Positions 17,644-27,741 of a DNA stretch of 64,000 bases are shown here, in pieces. A program made the position numbers and the translations under genes. This DNA is from Planktothrix agardhii NIES-204 (GTDB taxonomy: Bacteria; Cyanobacteriota; Cyanobacteriia; Cyanobacteriales; Microcoleaceae). Every line of letters starts with the position of its first letter. Position 1 is the stretch's first letter. Under the pieces are notes generated by a model. It searched no databases. It saw nothing but the letters and a program-made list of their open reading frames with translations, and was not told the DNA's origin. Where the stretch lies: assembly GCA_003609755.1 (NCBI GenBank), contig AP017991.1, positions 2,311,501-2,375,500 of the forward strand, given 5' to 3'.

Positions 17644-18593
17644 GATTTTTTCAAATAAGATGTTTTCCACAAATAAAAAGGACTGGTCACACTACTTTTT
17701 AAAAATTCCAGTTCACAGGCTGTCACCACATCAGTTTTTAATTCTTTTCGATGTTTCAGATAATAAGCGATCGCTTTTCTAATATCATTGGCTAACCCTA
17801 TGGGAAATAATAACGGCCGTTGCCAAGGTTTTAACCGTAACATCCGAATATGATGCCGTGCTAACCCCGTACTCCGCATCAAAAATAATAAATACTCCCT
17901 TTCTAATCGTTGTTTGGGAATTTGATGATAGAGGTGCATTTCTGAATTATACCAAATTTCCCACCCAGCATTTTGAATATACATGATCGCTTCTAAATCT
18001 TCACTATTCAAAATAGATTGACTAGAACGTCCAGTTAAAAATGTTTTTTCCGGTACATTTTCGACCCAAACTTGACGACGCACCACCAACCCAGCAGAAG
18101 GCGGTAACATCTTCAGATTGGGTTCATATAAATGGGGATTATCTCCCCGTTCAGTAATAGCAAAAAAACCAGAAATCCGATTAAAATTAGTCGGGGTTTC
18201 TACTTCATAAACCCCATGGATTTGACTTCCAAATGCGCCAGCTTGAGAATGTTCTTGAGCAAAATTATAGGCTTTTTCCACCCAATCTAAGTCAGGAATA
18301 GTATCATCATCTAAGAAGCCAATCAACAAAGATTCCGACTCTTTAATTGCTCTTTTTCGGGCGAAAGCTGCCCCTTGTTCTGTTTCTAAACAGTATTTTA
18401 AAGGAACATTATCTAACCAATTATGTTGATAATTTTTAACTAATTCTGCGGTATGATCTGTGCTATTATTATCAACAATTAAGATTTCCCAGTTGATCTG
18501 TTCTGTTCCGGTTTGCGATCGCAATTTTTCTAAAACCGCAGGTAAACGGGTCGCGCCATTATAGGTAGGAATAGCGATAGTAATATCAACCAT
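17640..18593 (-). CDS. HpsE-like glycosyltransferase, copy 1
   Basis: A 317-residue GT2 protein of the same family as its downstream neighbour: ITIAIPTYNGATRLPAVLEK, WEILIVDNNSTDHTAEL, EQGAAFARKRAIKE, GFLDDDTIPDLDWV with the metal-binding acidic run, and GWEIWYNSEMHLYHQIPKQR. No membrane helices are present. It should build a surface polysaccharide, possibly the gliding slime. The last four bases overlap the start of copy 2 (ATGA), so both proteins are made from one message. The tandem pair probably arose by duplication and then diverged. Confidence 0.9.
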   Translation of the reverse strand: MVDITIAIPTYNGATRLPAVLEKLRSQTGTEQINWEILIVDNNSTDHTAELVKNYQHNWLDNVPLKYCLETEQGAAFARKRAIKESESLLIGFLDDDTIPDLDWVEKAYNFAQEHSQAGAFGSQIHGVYEVETPTNFNRISGFFAITERGDNPHLYEPNLKMLPPSAGLVVRRQVWVENVPEKTFLTGRSSQSILNSEDLEAIMYIQNAGWEIWYNSEMHLYHQIPKQRLEREYLLFLMRSTGLARHHIRMLRLKPWQRPLLFPIGLANDIRKAIAYYLKHRKELKTDVVTACELEFLKSSVTSPFYLWKTSYLKKS

Positions 18594-18717
18594 AATGAGT
18601 GATAGGGATTAAAATTTCCTGTTTTTATTATAGCTCAGTTGAATAGCAAGAGACGGTGCACCAAATGTTTCTTACTATTCTAAGTACCTAAACAAAATTA
18701 ATTACACATCCTCCACC

Positions 18718-18773
18718 CTGTTCCCTCCCCCCCTAGCCCCCTGTACACGGGGGGTTTGGGGGGCTGTTCCCTC
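18718..18773. repeat. GC-rich palindromic dispersed repeat, copy C
   Basis: Same family as copies A and B, with the core reading CCCCCTGTACACGGGGGG, one compensating base change on each side of the palindrome centre (GTGCAC to GTACAC gives TGTACA). Flanks CCCCCCCTAG and TTTGGGGGGCTGTTCCC are conserved. It lies between clpB and the glycosyltransferases. Confidence 0.85.
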
Positions 18774-18815
18774 TCTCAACTAGGTAATTTATTTTGTGTA
18801 ACTACTTATCAAGAC

Positions 18816-21665
18816 CTATTCATCTTTCACCGTTTCAACGGTAATAATATCATCCCCCTCTGCTGTTTTAGAAGTGTTTAATATCACGGGTTTAACGTCC
18901 ATTTCTAATGGGTCAGATGTGTTTTTTCGCAACGGTTGAACATTCATAATTAACGGTTCTTCTTTCGGTTTAGGAATCAAAGGTTGATGATTAAACACTA
19001 ATTTGTCATCTACATTATCCACATAAATTGTATCTCCCGTTATGAATTTTTGTTCTAATAATAAATTAGCAATATGGTTTTCTAATTCCCGTTGAATTGC
19101 TCGTTTTAATGGTCTAGCTCCATACACAGGATCATAACCAATATCAGCTAAATAGTCTAAGGTTGTAGGCGATAATTCAATGGATATTTTCTGATCCGAT
19201 AATAACCTTTGAATCCGTTTAACTTGAATCGTCACAATATACCGTAATTCCCCTTTACTTAACGGATGGAATAGAATAATATCATCCACCCGATTTAAAA
19301 ATTCGGGGCGAAAATGCGATCGCAAAGCCGTCATAACTCGCTTCTCCATTTCCCCATAACGGGACTCATCCCCCGCCACATCTAAAATATGTTCCCCCCC
19401 AATATTACTGGTCATTACAATTACGGTATTTCTAAAATCAACCGTCCTTCCTTGGGAGTCGGTAATTCGGCCATCATCTAATACTTGTAATAAAATATTA
19501 AACACATCGGGATGGGCTTTTTCGACTTCATCAAATAAAATCACCGAATAGGGATGACGTCGCACCGCTTCCGATAGTTGACCGCCCTCGTCATAACCCA
19601 CATAACCCGGAGGTGCCCCCACCAACCGGGAAACCGCGTGTTTTTCCATATATTCAGACATATCAATCCGAATAATCGACTCCTCACTATCAAATAAAAA
19701 CTCTGCTAACGCCTTCGCCAACTCGGTTTTTCCCACCCCCGTTGGCCCCATAAACAGGAAAGATCCAATCGGACGACCGGGATCTTTCATCCCCGCCCGC
19801 GCCCTTCTAATAGCAGCAGAAACGGCCGCCACTGCCTCCTGTTGCCCGATTACCCGTTGATGTAAATGACTCTCTAAGCGCAATAATTTTTGCCGTTCTG
19901 ACTCCAATAAACGGTTAACAGGTATACCAGTCCATTTAGCAATAATCCCCGCGATATCGGCTTCTGTAACCTCCTCGCGCAACATCGAAGAACCTTGAGA
20001 TTGTAACTTAACTAATTCCGCTTCTTTGCCTTCCCGTTCTTGATGTAAAACTTCCAATTGACCATACTTTAATTGGGCGGCTTTGTTTAAATCATAGGCC
20101 CTTTCTGCCTGTTCAATTTGTACCCTTAATTCTTCTTCATCTTCCTTGAGTTTATTAATACTATCTAATAGGTGTTTTTCCCCTTGCCATTGGGAGGCGA
20201 GTTTTTCCTGTTTGGTTTTTAAACTCTCTATTTCTTCCTTAATTCTGCCTAAACGAAGGGCTACCCCGCCATCATTTCGGCGGTTACTTTCTCCCGTTCC
20301 TAAACTTTCTCCTTCTATGGATAATTTTTCCATTTCTAACTGCATTACCCGCCGATCAATTTGTTCTAATTCAACGGGTTTAGAAGTTATTTCCATTTTT
20401 AATTGGGCGGCGGCTTCATCGACAACATCAATGGCTTTATCTGGTAAAAAGCGATCGCTAATATAACGACTTGATAACATTGCCGCGGCTACCAAAGCAC
20501 TATCAGTAATTTTTACCCCATGATGGCGTTCATAACGATCTTTTAATCCTCTTAAAATTGATATGGTATCTTCAGGAGAAGGTTGATCGACATAAACTTG
20601 TTGAAACCGTCTTTCTAAGGCGGGATCTTTTTCAATATGTTTACGATATTCGTCAACGGTTGAAGCGCCAATACAACGCAATTCTCCCCGGGCTAACATT
20701 GGTTTTAATAAATTACTCGCATCCATTCCTGACGAACCGCCCCCGGAACCCGCCCCGACAACGGTATGCAATTCATCAATAAATAATACAATTTGCCCTT
20801 CGGAATGGGTGACTTCTCTTAATACCGATCGCAGTCTTTCTTCAAATTCTCCCCGATATTTTGCCCCGGCAATTAAACTACCCATATCTAGGGAAATTAA
20901 CTGGCGATTTTTTAAGGATTCTGGCACATCTCCGTTCACAATTCTTTGAGCTAAACCTTCCGCAATGGCGGTTTTTCCTACTCCTGGTTCGCCAATTAAA
21001 ACCGGATTATTTTTAGTTCTGCGAGATAAACAACTGACCACCCGACGGACTTCTTCATCCCGACCGATCACCGGATCAAGTTTTCCAGCTTTAGCGAGTT
21101 CTGTTAAGTCTTTACCATATTTTTTTAAGGCTTCATAACTGGTTTCTGGGCTTTGGGTTTCGACTTTTGAACTACCTCGAATCGCTTTAATCGCCTCCTC
21201 TAATTTGGGACGTATGGAGGGAGCACTTGATGGGCGATCATAACCCGGACGTCCGGGGCGTTGACTGGTAGGTTGTTCTCCGGCTAAGAGTTTACGACCA
21301 ATGCGGTCATCTTCTGAGAAAGCCAGGATTAAATGTTCTATGGAGATAAAACCATCTTGTAGGGTTTGACGAGCTTCTTCTGCCTTATCTAATAGGATAT
21401 CAAGGCTTTGTCCCAAATATAAATGTTCAATGCGTCCAACTCGGGGTTGACGTTTGGTGAAGGCTTCCAACTGTTGGCCAAAAATATCCGTATCGACTCC
21501 CGCCCGACTCATGAGGTTAGTGGCGAGTCCATTTTGTTCCAGTAGGGCGGTGATCAGATGTTCGACTTCTAAATTCTGATTTTGAAAACGACGCGCCACA
21601 TCCTGGGATTTAACCACGGCTTCCCAGGCTTTATCTGTAAATTTTGTCGGATCGGTCGGTTGCAT
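18816..21665 (-). CDS. clpB: ATP-dependent disaggregase ClpB with long C-terminal tail
   Basis: A 949-residue class 1 Clp/Hsp100 chaperone, longer than the usual 860-880. It has an N-domain (1-130), a proline- and arginine-rich linker (130-155), the first AAA+ module with Walker A GEPGVGKT at 225-232 and FIDELH at 295-300, a coiled-coil M-domain at about 425-560, and the second AAA+ module with GPTGVGKT at 640-647. The M-domain marks it as ClpB rather than ClpC. It extracts proteins from aggregates together with DnaK. The last 65 residues after the usual end are an acidic, partly repeated extension ([11 protein letters not shown] and [11 protein letters not shown]). Cyanobacteria often have two ClpB proteins; this looks like the type with the extended tail. 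Confidence 0.97.
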   Translation of the reverse strand: MQPTDPTKFTDKAWEAVVKSQDVARRFQNQNLEVEHLITALLEQNGLATNLMSRAGVDTDIFGQQLEAFTKRQPRVGRIEHLYLGQSLDILLDKAEEARQTLQDGFISIEHLILAFSEDDRIGRKLLAGEQPTSQRPGRPGYDRPSSAPSIRPKLEEAIKAIRGSSKVETQSPETSYEALKKYGKDLTELAKAGKLDPVIGRDEEVRRVVSCLSRRTKNNPVLIGEPGVGKTAIAEGLAQRIVNGDVPESLKNRQLISLDMGSLIAGAKYRGEFEERLRSVLREVTHSEGQIVLFIDELHTVVGAGSGGGSSGMDASNLLKPMLARGELRCIGASTVDEYRKHIEKDPALERRFQQVYVDQPSPEDTISILRGLKDRYERHHGVKITDSALVAAAMLSSRYISDRFLPDKAIDVVDEAAAQLKMEITSKPVELEQIDRRVMQLEMEKLSIEGESLGTGESNRRNDGGVALRLGRIKEEIESLKTKQEKLASQWQGEKHLLDSINKLKEDEEELRVQIEQAERAYDLNKAAQLKYGQLEVLHQEREGKEAELVKLQSQGSSMLREEVTEADIAGIIAKWTGIPVNRLLESERQKLLRLESHLHQRVIGQQEAVAAVSAAIRRARAGMKDPGRPIGSFLFMGPTGVGKTELAKALAEFLFDSEESIIRIDMSEYMEKHAVSRLVGAPPGYVGYDEGGQLSEAVRRHPYSVILFDEVEKAHPDVFNILLQVLDDGRITDSQGRTVDFRNTVIVMTSNIGGEHILDVAGDESRYGEMEKRVMTALRSHFRPEFLNRVDDIILFHPLSKGELRYIVTIQVKRIQRLLSDQKISIELSPTTLDYLADIGYDPVYGARPLKRAIQRELENHIANLLLEQKFITGDTIYVDNVDDKLVFNHQPLIPKPKEEPLIMNVQPLRKNTSDPLEMDVKPVILNTSKTAEGDDIITVETVKDE

Positions 21666-21876
21666 CGTTCAGGTTGTCAATAAAGGGTAAAAATAATCAA
21701 CAATATACTGCCCCTATTGTAACTATATCTGGGCACAACCCGTTAATTCATTTTAAATGAAGGACAGTTGTCTATTAAATGGGGACGTAAACTTAAAAAC
21801 AAAGGTAATGCTATAATCACAGTTTAAATAAACAACAACTTACCGATATAGCGGGAGTCTCCAAGGGGGAAAAAAG

Positions 21877-22275
21877 ATGAGCTTAGATAATACAAAAATA
21901 GAAATAACTGTTTCTTCAGAATGGGCTGAACAACTCAATCAATTATCCCTAGAAACTGGACATTCCTTAGAAGAATTAATTCAAGAAGCGATTGGTCAGT
22001 ATTTAGATAAAACCAGAGTATTTTTGAGTAGTCATTCAATTGATTTGGAATATTTTAATCTCCAAAAAGAATTATTGAATTTACAGGAAAAAGTCGAATC
22101 TTTAAAACCATTATTAAATAAAGTTGCTAAATTAGAAGCCAAAATAGTCGCATTGGAAAAAATAGTTATCCCTGAACTTTCTATTTCCCCTAGTTCTACT
22201 TTTTCCCAACTTTTAGCCGATGATAATGATCAAGATGAACCGGATGAAATTCTGACGGATTTTTTAGTGAATTAA
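21877..22275 (+). CDS. Ribbon-helix-helix-like coiled-coil protein
   Basis: A 132-residue acidic protein. The first 50 residues (KIEITVSSEWAEQLNQLS, then GHSLEELIQEAIGQYLDK) have the strand-helix-helix pattern of ribbon-helix-helix DNA-binding proteins of the CopG/Arc type. Residues 65-105 form heptad repeats (LLNLQEKVESLKPLLNKV, LEAKIVALEKIV), a coiled coil. The tail is acidic (DDNDQDEPDEI). A strong GGGAG/GGGG stretch lies upstream of the ATG. I infer a small transcriptional regulator or an antitoxin without a visible toxin partner; the function is not established. Confidence 0.75.
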   Translation: MSLDNTKIEITVSSEWAEQLNQLSLETGHSLEELIQEAIGQYLDKTRVFLSSHSIDLEYFNLQKELLNLQEKVESLKPLLNKVAKLEAKIVALEKIVIPELSISPSSTFSQLLADDNDQDEPDEILTDFLVN

Positions 22276-22325
22276 ATTGATTTAGTTCAGGTAGATATAA
22301 ATTTTTGTTAGCCCTAAAGAGCTTA

Positions 22326-23150
22326 CTAGAGGTCTAGGGGAGCCATAATTCCTAGTTTTTCTTCTAATAAAATTTTAAGGAGAAATTGGGTAATAAAAAC
22401 CAAACCTAGTCTAGCTTGAGCTAACTCAGTTTTGCCTTGTTTGACTTCTCCCCAGATTTGACAATAACGATAAAATTGTTGAAAACTTTGGCTAAATTGA
22501 TCGGCAATTTTGAGCCATTTTTGAGGACTAGCAGAACAGAATAGAATATCAACCAGATTCACAGATTCGGTTAGTAGCTGATATTCATAACTTTGGGTAA
22601 ATTGTAGTTTTTCCTGGGGATTTAACCAGGGAATTGGGGGAGAATGGGGACTAATTTTTAAGGGTAATGTAGAAATTAGGTTAGATGCTTCTAAGGTAAT
22701 TAACTGATCGCGATCGCCCAGACGCAATAAGGAACAACAGCGAGCATGACTATATTGAATCCCAAATAGATCGGGCAGAATTTGCCGATCCTGAATTGGA
22801 GTGGATACCCAGGGATATCGGATCATTTGTTCTAACCAAGCGGCAATTCCGAGATCGGTGAACTCAAACTGCAACATCCCCGAAGGTAATACCTGAATTG
22901 TGACATCCGGCGGGAATTTACCTAATTCTGCGTTGAGGGTTTGGAACTTCAGACCGATGGACGTGGCCAGATCCAAAGGGGATTGATGCAAACGGGAAGC
23001 TAATTTCAGGGCGATCGCCGATCCATAGATTACGCCAGTTTGATTTTTAATCCGATTTACGGGAATTTCCTGAGAGTCAGCCGTATTAATTCCTAAACAA
23101 CCCAAGGTTCTTCCCAGTTGTGCCCCTAACCTTCCTGCTAGAGTTAGCAT
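22326..23150 (-). CDS. DALR anticodon-binding-domain protein
   Basis: A 274-residue protein whose last 90 residues look like the DALR anticodon-binding domain of arginyl-tRNA synthetase: FYRYCQIWGE, then TELAQARLGLVFITQFLLKILLEEKLGIMAP. No aminoacylation signature (HIGH, KMSKS) is present, so it cannot charge tRNA by itself. The N-terminal part (LGAQLGRTLGCLGI) is not recognised. Stand-alone DALR proteins of this kind occur in cyanobacteria without assigned function; binding of a tRNA is an inference. The gene has no operon partner here. Confidence 0.8.
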   Translation of the reverse strand: MLTLAGRLGAQLGRTLGCLGINTADSQEIPVNRIKNQTGVIYGSAIALKLASRLHQSPLDLATSIGLKFQTLNAELGKFPPDVTIQVLPSGMLQFEFTDLGIAAWLEQMIRYPWVSTPIQDRQILPDLFGIQYSHARCCSLLRLGDRDQLITLEASNLISTLPLKISPHSPPIPWLNPQEKLQFTQSYEYQLLTESVNLVDILFCSASPQKWLKIADQFSQSFQQFYRYCQIWGEVKQGKTELAQARLGLVFITQFLLKILLEEKLGIMAPLDL

Positions 23151-23345
23151 GACTGATCAAACTCCATTGGCAAGTTGTTCAAATCTGATATTATCAGTAG
23201 ATTGGGTTAAGGCATTACCAAAATTTTTTGAAATTTATTTTTGAAAAGAATTGATTATTGATTCCCAAAGGGATGTGTTTTTTGCTACATTGGTTAAGAT
23301 GTCTTAAGCCCATATACTTCAAGTCTAAAACACACTGTTCAACCT
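23151..23345. other. Upstream region of the Crp-type gene
   Basis: About 195 bases of AT-rich DNA between divergent genes, followed by a 109-base element with terminal inverted repeats. No gene is visible. Confidence 0.4.
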
Positions 23346-23454
23346 CTAAGTAGGTAGGCGTAATTAAACCTAACTATGTAGATAGGGTAAACCCTTGCTG
23401 TAAATGGCTTTCAGCCACACTGGGATGGTGGGATATTCTCGCCCACCTACTTAG
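23346..23454. mobile_element. 109-bp MITE-like element
   Basis: The ends CTAAGTAGGTAGGCG and CGCCCACCTACTTAG are inverted repeats of 15 bases with one mismatch. There is no coding capacity. A second element of 105 bases with related ends lies at 62744-62848, and a half-end occurs at 46591. Size and structure fit a miniature transposable element or an excised IS end pair. Confidence 0.6.
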
Positions 23455-23513
23455 GTGTCTTAATATTCCTCCTGCCTTTGATTGTGATTGAAAAATTTTA
23501 ATGAGCCGATCTA

Positions 23514-24278
23514 ATGATGCAGTCTTCCCCGATTCCGACCGATTCTAACCGACCGTTTTTAACTTGGCAACGGATTACTGACTGGGCGCAGGAACATTAC
23601 CGTTGTCGAAGTTTCAGTAAAGATGAGCGGATTCCAGCCCGTCCGGGGTTACTTTATTTAGTGCAACGGGGTACCGTCCGGTTAGTGGGTAGCGCCGAAC
23701 TAAAATATGCCGAGAGTAAACCCAAATCCAGACCGCGTAATCGCAAATTAGACCAAGCCTTTTTGGGTTTTGTCGGTGCGGGTCAACCCTTTGAATTAAT
23801 TGCCCAGTCGCCCTTTAGCCTGCAAGCCTATAGCCACGCCGATGATACAACGATTTTATGGATGTATTGGCATGACTTGGATAACTGGCCCCATTTTCGT
23901 CGGGAAGTCCTCGATGCTTTCCGGTATCAACATCAACGGAAATTACTGTGGTTAAGTATATTGGGTCAACGACGTACCATTGACCGACTTCTAGGATTTT
24001 TGACCTTACTGATTGAAGAACACGGCGAGTATTATACCAGTGGTGACAGGGAAGATGGGTTTAAGGGTTATCGTCTCCCTTGGTCATTAACTCATTCTCA
24101 AATTGGTAGTGCGATCGGGACTACACGGGTTACTGTAACCCGGCTGATGGGGAAACTCCGTCAACAAAACCTGATTTATACTCAGGATGATAACTTCATC
24201 TGTATTCCCGTTGACCCGGAAACCCAGAATCAAACCTCAGATTTAACAGCAGAATCAGGCTTTGAGGAAGAAGAATAA
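23514..24278 (+). CDS. Crp/Fnr family transcription regulator
   Basis: A 254-residue regulator. Residues 25-140 form a cyclic-nucleotide-binding-type beta barrel (LLYLVQRGTVRLVGS, FVGAGQPFELIAQ), interrupted by a basic insertion (KSRPRNRK) and lacking an obvious intact cAMP-phosphate motif (the RxAx segment). Residues 190-235 form the winged helix with SLTHSQIGSAIGTTRVTVTRL as the recognition helix region. It therefore binds DNA, but the effector is uncertain and may not be cAMP. ATG codons at 23514 and 23517 are adjacent. The next gene is convergent, separated by a heptamer repeat region. Confidence 0.88.
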   Translation: MMQSSPIPTDSNRPFLTWQRITDWAQEHYRCRSFSKDERIPARPGLLYLVQRGTVRLVGSAELKYAESKPKSRPRNRKLDQAFLGFVGAGQPFELIAQSPFSLQAYSHADDTTILWMYWHDLDNWPHFRREVLDAFRYQHQRKLLWLSILGQRRTIDRLLGFLTLLIEEHGEYYTSGDREDGFKGYRLPWSLTHSQIGSAIGTTRVTVTRLMGKLRQQNLIYTQDDNFICIPVDPETQNQTSDLTAESGFEEEE

Positions 24279-24279
24279 T

Positions 24280-24470
24280 CAGTCATCAGTCATCAGTTAA
24301 AAGTTATCAGTCATCAGTTAACAGTTAACAGTTAACAGTTAACAGTTAATAGTTAGCAGTTAGTAGTTATCAGTTTTTAGCCCACGACTATTGACAATGA
24401 ACTCTTTACTGATGACTCTTACACTGATAACTCTTACACTGATAACTGATGACTGTTAACTGATAACTGA
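24280..24470. repeat. Heptamer short tandem repeats in two opposed blocks
   Basis: From 24280 to 24374 units such as CAGTCAT and CAGTTAA are repeated. From about 24405 to 24470 the same motif appears as its complement (ACTGATAACT, ACTGATGACT). A transcript through both could fold into a long hairpin between the convergent genes. The final codons of hmpF lie in the second block. Confidence 0.85.
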
Positions 24471-26195
24471 TAAAACTTGCCGTAACTGTTCCGTTGTCTG
24501 GGTTTGATTCTGGGAGATTTCAAGCAATTGATTTAATTCAGTTGTGGTTTGTTCTAACTGTTGGCGAACTTGATTCCAGGAATCTTGAACTGGTTGTAAC
24601 ATTTCCTGATATAAACTGATCCGGCCCCAAAGTTCTGCTACCATCCGTTGCTGTTCGATCCAACTTTGTTCAGTCGTTTCTAACTGTTGGCGGGTTTGTT
24701 CGGTGTTGTTGATACGAGTATTAAGATCGGTTTGCCGTTGTTCAAAGCCCGAACTGATTTGTTGAATTTCGGTTTCCAAGATTTGGAGTTGTTGTTTTTG
24801 TTCCTGTTGTTGGGTTTCTAAAGTGGCAATCACCAATTTGAAATCAGCAGCCCCTCCAGAGGTCACGGGTGGCAGACCTTGGCGACGGAGTAAAACCGCT
24901 TGATATTGGGTTTTATGTTCCTCCCGTTCTTTGAGGGTACGACGCTGACCCACTAAGGTTTCATTCAGCATTTGATAGGCGTCTTGTTCATCGGTTAATT
25001 CCGTTTGTAAATTTTCCCGTTCGGAATCACTGATGGTTTTGAGTTTTTCCTGGATTTCCTTAATATCTTCGAGCTTGTATTTGAGTTCCTCCTCCTGTTC
25101 TCTCACCATCCGAAACCAGCGATCCCACTCTTTTTCCAGTTGTTTAACTTCGGTTTCTAATTGTTCCAATGACATCGCTTCTAAGGCTTGAACATCTACC
25201 TTGACACTGACAGTAACCTGATCACTTTCAGATTGACGGGAGGCTAAATTTTGTAACTGTTCTAATAGGGTTTGACGGTTTTGGATCAGGGTTTTTAAGG
25301 TTTGGGCATAGTCCTGTTTGGTTTGAAGTAACTGTTGTTCACCGACTAACTCCGCTCGGTTTTGGGTTAAAGTATCCTGAGCTTGTTGCCATTGTTGCCA
25401 TTGCTGTTCAATGTCTGTGGTTGTACTATCTACGGTTTGTTGAAGTTGTTCTGCTTCTAAACGTTGTGACCGTAAACGTTGGCGATGTTGTTCTAGCCCA
25501 TTCAGAGCAATAGCCACCTGTTCCCGGGAGCGATCCAGTTGTGTTTGTAGGGGCGAAATCGAAATGGGGTTAGACAGTTGATTCAGTAAATTCCCCAAGA
25601 GTGCCGACTGTTCCGTATTTAAGGAGGGAGACGACTTTAAGCTGGCCTGTTGTTCTTCAAGCTGTTGTCGTTGCTGTTGTAATGCGGCTCTAGTGGTTTC
25701 AATATCTTGACGGGCTTGGTCAATTTCAGAACGCAGACGTTTACTTTCATCCTTAGAGCGATCAATTTCTTGACGCTGCTGTTCTAGTCGCTCTAATTCT
25801 CCCTCCAGTTGTTCCATTTGTTCCCGTCGGGCTTCCATTTCCATTTCCCGACGATTTAATTCCTGACTTTGGTAAGTCAAAGACTCTTTCCACTGTTCGA
25901 TTTCTTCCTGTTGGGTTTTGAATTTTTCTTGCAAGCGAGAAAAATCCTGGAGAATTCCCACCAGTTGGCGTGCAGCTTCTTGAATGCGCTGTACCTGTTT
26001 ACCCGTATTTAGATCGACTAAAACTAAAGTTCCATCCTTGAAATTAGTTGCATCTTCAGCGAGAACGACCTCATCCCCGGATACGGCACTCCAATTGTTT
26101 TCACCTCGCTGACAAGCCAATAGCTTGAGTTCCGTCCTCCCGCCTCCTAGACCAAATTTGTTACTCTGCTTTTGTACTTCCGCTAAATAGAGCAT
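24456..26195 (-). CDS. hmpF: Pilus motility taxis protein HmpF
   Basis: A 579-residue protein. The first 65 residues are a conserved globular region (MLYLAEVQKQ, ELKLLACQRGE, GTLVLVDLNTGKQVQRI) followed by a coiled coil of nearly 500 residues (EEEIEQWKESLTYQSQELNR, REMEMEARREQMEQLE and on). This is the layout of HmpF, which localises to filament cell poles and is needed for type IV pilus activation and phototaxis in Nostoc punctiforme. I recognise the family from the N-terminal motif and architecture. Its presence fits a gliding filament. The C-terminal codons run into the heptamer repeat block, so the exact end may vary between strains. Confidence 0.88.
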   Translation of the reverse strand: MLYLAEVQKQSNKFGLGGGRTELKLLACQRGENNWSAVSGDEVVLAEDATNFKDGTLVLVDLNTGKQVQRIQEAARQLVGILQDFSRLQEKFKTQQEEIEQWKESLTYQSQELNRREMEMEARREQMEQLEGELERLEQQRQEIDRSKDESKRLRSEIDQARQDIETTRAALQQQRQQLEEQQASLKSSPSLNTEQSALLGNLLNQLSNPISISPLQTQLDRSREQVAIALNGLEQHRQRLRSQRLEAEQLQQTVDSTTTDIEQQWQQWQQAQDTLTQNRAELVGEQQLLQTKQDYAQTLKTLIQNRQTLLEQLQNLASRQSESDQVTVSVKVDVQALEAMSLEQLETEVKQLEKEWDRWFRMVREQEEELKYKLEDIKEIQEKLKTISDSERENLQTELTDEQDAYQMLNETLVGQRRTLKEREEHKTQYQAVLLRRQGLPPVTSGGAADFKLVIATLETQQQEQKQQLQILETEIQQISSGFEQRQTDLNTRINNTEQTRQQLETTEQSWIEQQRMVAELWGRISLYQEMLQPVQDSWNQVRQQLEQTTTELNQLLEISQNQTQTTEQLRQVLSVIS

Positions 26196-26294
26196 CGGCC
26201 CTTTATCCTCTTGAGGTGTTCAAGCATGATTTTGATTTACCTGTCCTAATCATAAAACCTTCTGGGAGTAGCAATTAACAGTTTATATTTTGTC

Positions 26295-27050
26295 CTATTC
26301 TACAGGCTCAATTCCAGCCGCGCGTAGTTGGGCTTTTAATCTTTCTGCCCGTTGATATTCCTGCTCGGCCCGTTGATATTCCTGCTCGGCCCGTTGACGT
26401 TCCTGTTCAACCTTTTCTGTACCCCACAATAGCAAATTACCCTGTTCATCCCACCAGCGCAACCAATGGCCCTGACGGTTTTCGCGAGTTCCTTGCCAGG
26501 CTCCTAGAAACAGCTGCATTTCCGGTATCCAAAACCAGCCCTGCTCATTGGCCGATTCCAGTCTATACCTTTGGATGTCACCGAAACGATACAATTCTAA
26601 GCTCCCTGAGTTGGGTTCAAAAATCCCATAATTGGGGACTTGCAAAATCTGTTCATAGAAGAAGAATTTCCCAGGGGGATAGGTTTCTTTAACTGAATAT
26701 TCTCCCCCATCGGTATCGGACAAAAATTCTAAGACCAAGGCGGGAATTTCTCCCTGGAGTTGCGGGGTATAACTGCGAACCACTTCCCCCCGACTCACGG
26801 AAATCTGGGGAATATAGGCCCAGTCTGGGGCTTTTACGGCCATTTTGCCATTGATAGTGGCACAAATACCGTAGTTTGTTGGGGTGAGGGCTGTTTCTGG
26901 CAGTTTTCCGGCCAGTTGCAAACTTTCGGTTAGGGCCGCAGCCAGGGCGGGTTGATTGATATTATCCACAGGGTCATCGGGTAGCAAAAAATCATCTGGC
27001 AACTTTTCCCAAGTAATTGTGTAGGTGGGGGAGGTGGCTAACATGATCAT
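26295..27050 (-). CDS. Uma2 family (DUF820) putative endonuclease
   Basis: A 251-residue Uma2 (DUF820) protein of the PD-(D/E)XK superfamily. The core shows KAPDWAYIPQ, then LVLEFLSDTDGGEYSVKE, where the aspartate, glutamate and lysine would form the nuclease site. The C-terminus is a charged helix with a repeated block (RAEQEYQ in tandem) ending LKAQLRAAGIEPVE, common in cyanobacterial members. The family is expanded in cyanobacteria and its biological role is unknown; restriction or mobile-element-like functions have been suggested. It lies 33 bases after a second Uma2 gene, probably in the same transcript. Confidence 0.9.
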   Translation of the reverse strand: MIMLATSPTYTITWEKLPDDFLLPDDPVDNINQPALAAALTESLQLAGKLPETALTPTNYGICATINGKMAVKAPDWAYIPQISVSRGEVVRSYTPQLQGEIPALVLEFLSDTDGGEYSVKETYPPGKFFFYEQILQVPNYGIFEPNSGSLELYRFGDIQRYRLESANEQGWFWIPEMQLFLGAWQGTRENRQGHWLRWWDEQGNLLLWGTEKVEQERQRAEQEYQRAEQEYQRAERLKAQLRAAGIEPVE

Positions 27051-27082
27051 GCGGGTAAGAGAAACTAATTTATATAATTATA

Positions 27083-27649
27083 TCATTGATGTTTCAACCA
27101 TGCAAATATATCTCCGACTTTTAATTGTAAATCTTTAACTAATTCTGGAGTCGGCAAATTAGCAGTTTCTTCTTCTAATAATTGGGGTTGTTGTTGGGGC
27201 GGATAAACTAAAACGGATTCGGTTTCTGGATCAATTAACCAACCTATTTGACTCCCCTGATTGAGAGCGTGTAAGATTTTTCCGGTGACTTTGATTGGGT
27301 TTTGTTCGGGAGAGAGAATTTCAATGATCCAATCGGGTACAATATTAAAAACATTAGCAACTTTTCCCTGTTCATCAATGGGAATTCTTTCCCAGGCAAA
27401 TACCGTAATATCAGGGACAATTGCCCGTCCTCCAAACACACAGCGAAGTTCTGTATAAGCTCTAGCAATTCGTTGTTTTTTAACCACAGAATTAATTGCT
27501 TCAGTCAGATCAACCTGAATTGTACTGTGATGTCCTTGGGGTATAGGTTTTTGAATAATTTGACCTTGAATATATTCACTGGCGGGTTTGGTTTCTGGAA
27601 GTTTGAGAAAATCTTCTAAACTGAGAGTTTTAATGGGGGATTTTAGCAT
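27083..27649 (-). CDS. Uma2 family (DUF820) putative endonuclease
   Basis: A 188-residue Uma2 protein, the standard length. The visible core includes LEDFLKLPETKPASEYIQG near the N-terminus, VPDITVFAWERIP (catalytic aspartate), DWIIEILSPEQNPIKV (glutamate) and the following lysine region, and QIGWLIDPETESVLVYPP at the C-terminal part. It pairs with the adjacent downstream Uma2 gene but is not closely similar to it. A GTTGCG-type palindrome lies just upstream of the start. Nuclease activity is inferred from the fold; no partner is visible. Confidence 0.92.
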   Translation of the reverse strand: MLKSPIKTLSLEDFLKLPETKPASEYIQGQIIQKPIPQGHHSTIQVDLTEAINSVVKKQRIARAYTELRCVFGGRAIVPDITVFAWERIPIDEQGKVANVFNIVPDWIIEILSPEQNPIKVTGKILHALNQGSQIGWLIDPETESVLVYPPQQQPQLLEEETANLPTPELVKDLQLKVGDIFAWLKHQ

Positions 27650-27678
27650 AATTTATTTTTGACTCAGTTATTAATAAA

Positions 27679-27702
27679 GATGCGCCCAAGCGCAACAAGA
27701 TG
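27679..27702. repeat. GTTGCG-type short palindromic repeat, copy 2
   Basis: Reverse-complement orientation of copies 1 and 4: GATGCGCCCAAGCGCAACAA. It lies between the Uma2 pair and mtnP. Confidence 0.6.
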
Positions 27703-27719
27703 AATTTTATCAAGATTTA

Positions 27720-27735
27720 GGTGGCTGATGCCACC
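27720..27735 (-). terminator. Hairpin after mtnP
   Basis: GGTGGC and GCCACC pair perfectly around a TGAT loop, six bases beyond the mtnP stop. On the minus strand it is followed by TAAATCTTG, a weak U-tract. A probable terminator. Confidence 0.5.
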
Positions 27736-27741
27736 CTCGGT

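Noticed and set aside
24280-24374. CRISPR-like repeats
   Set aside because: Units are 7 bases with no spacers; they are tandem heptamers, not a CRISPR array.
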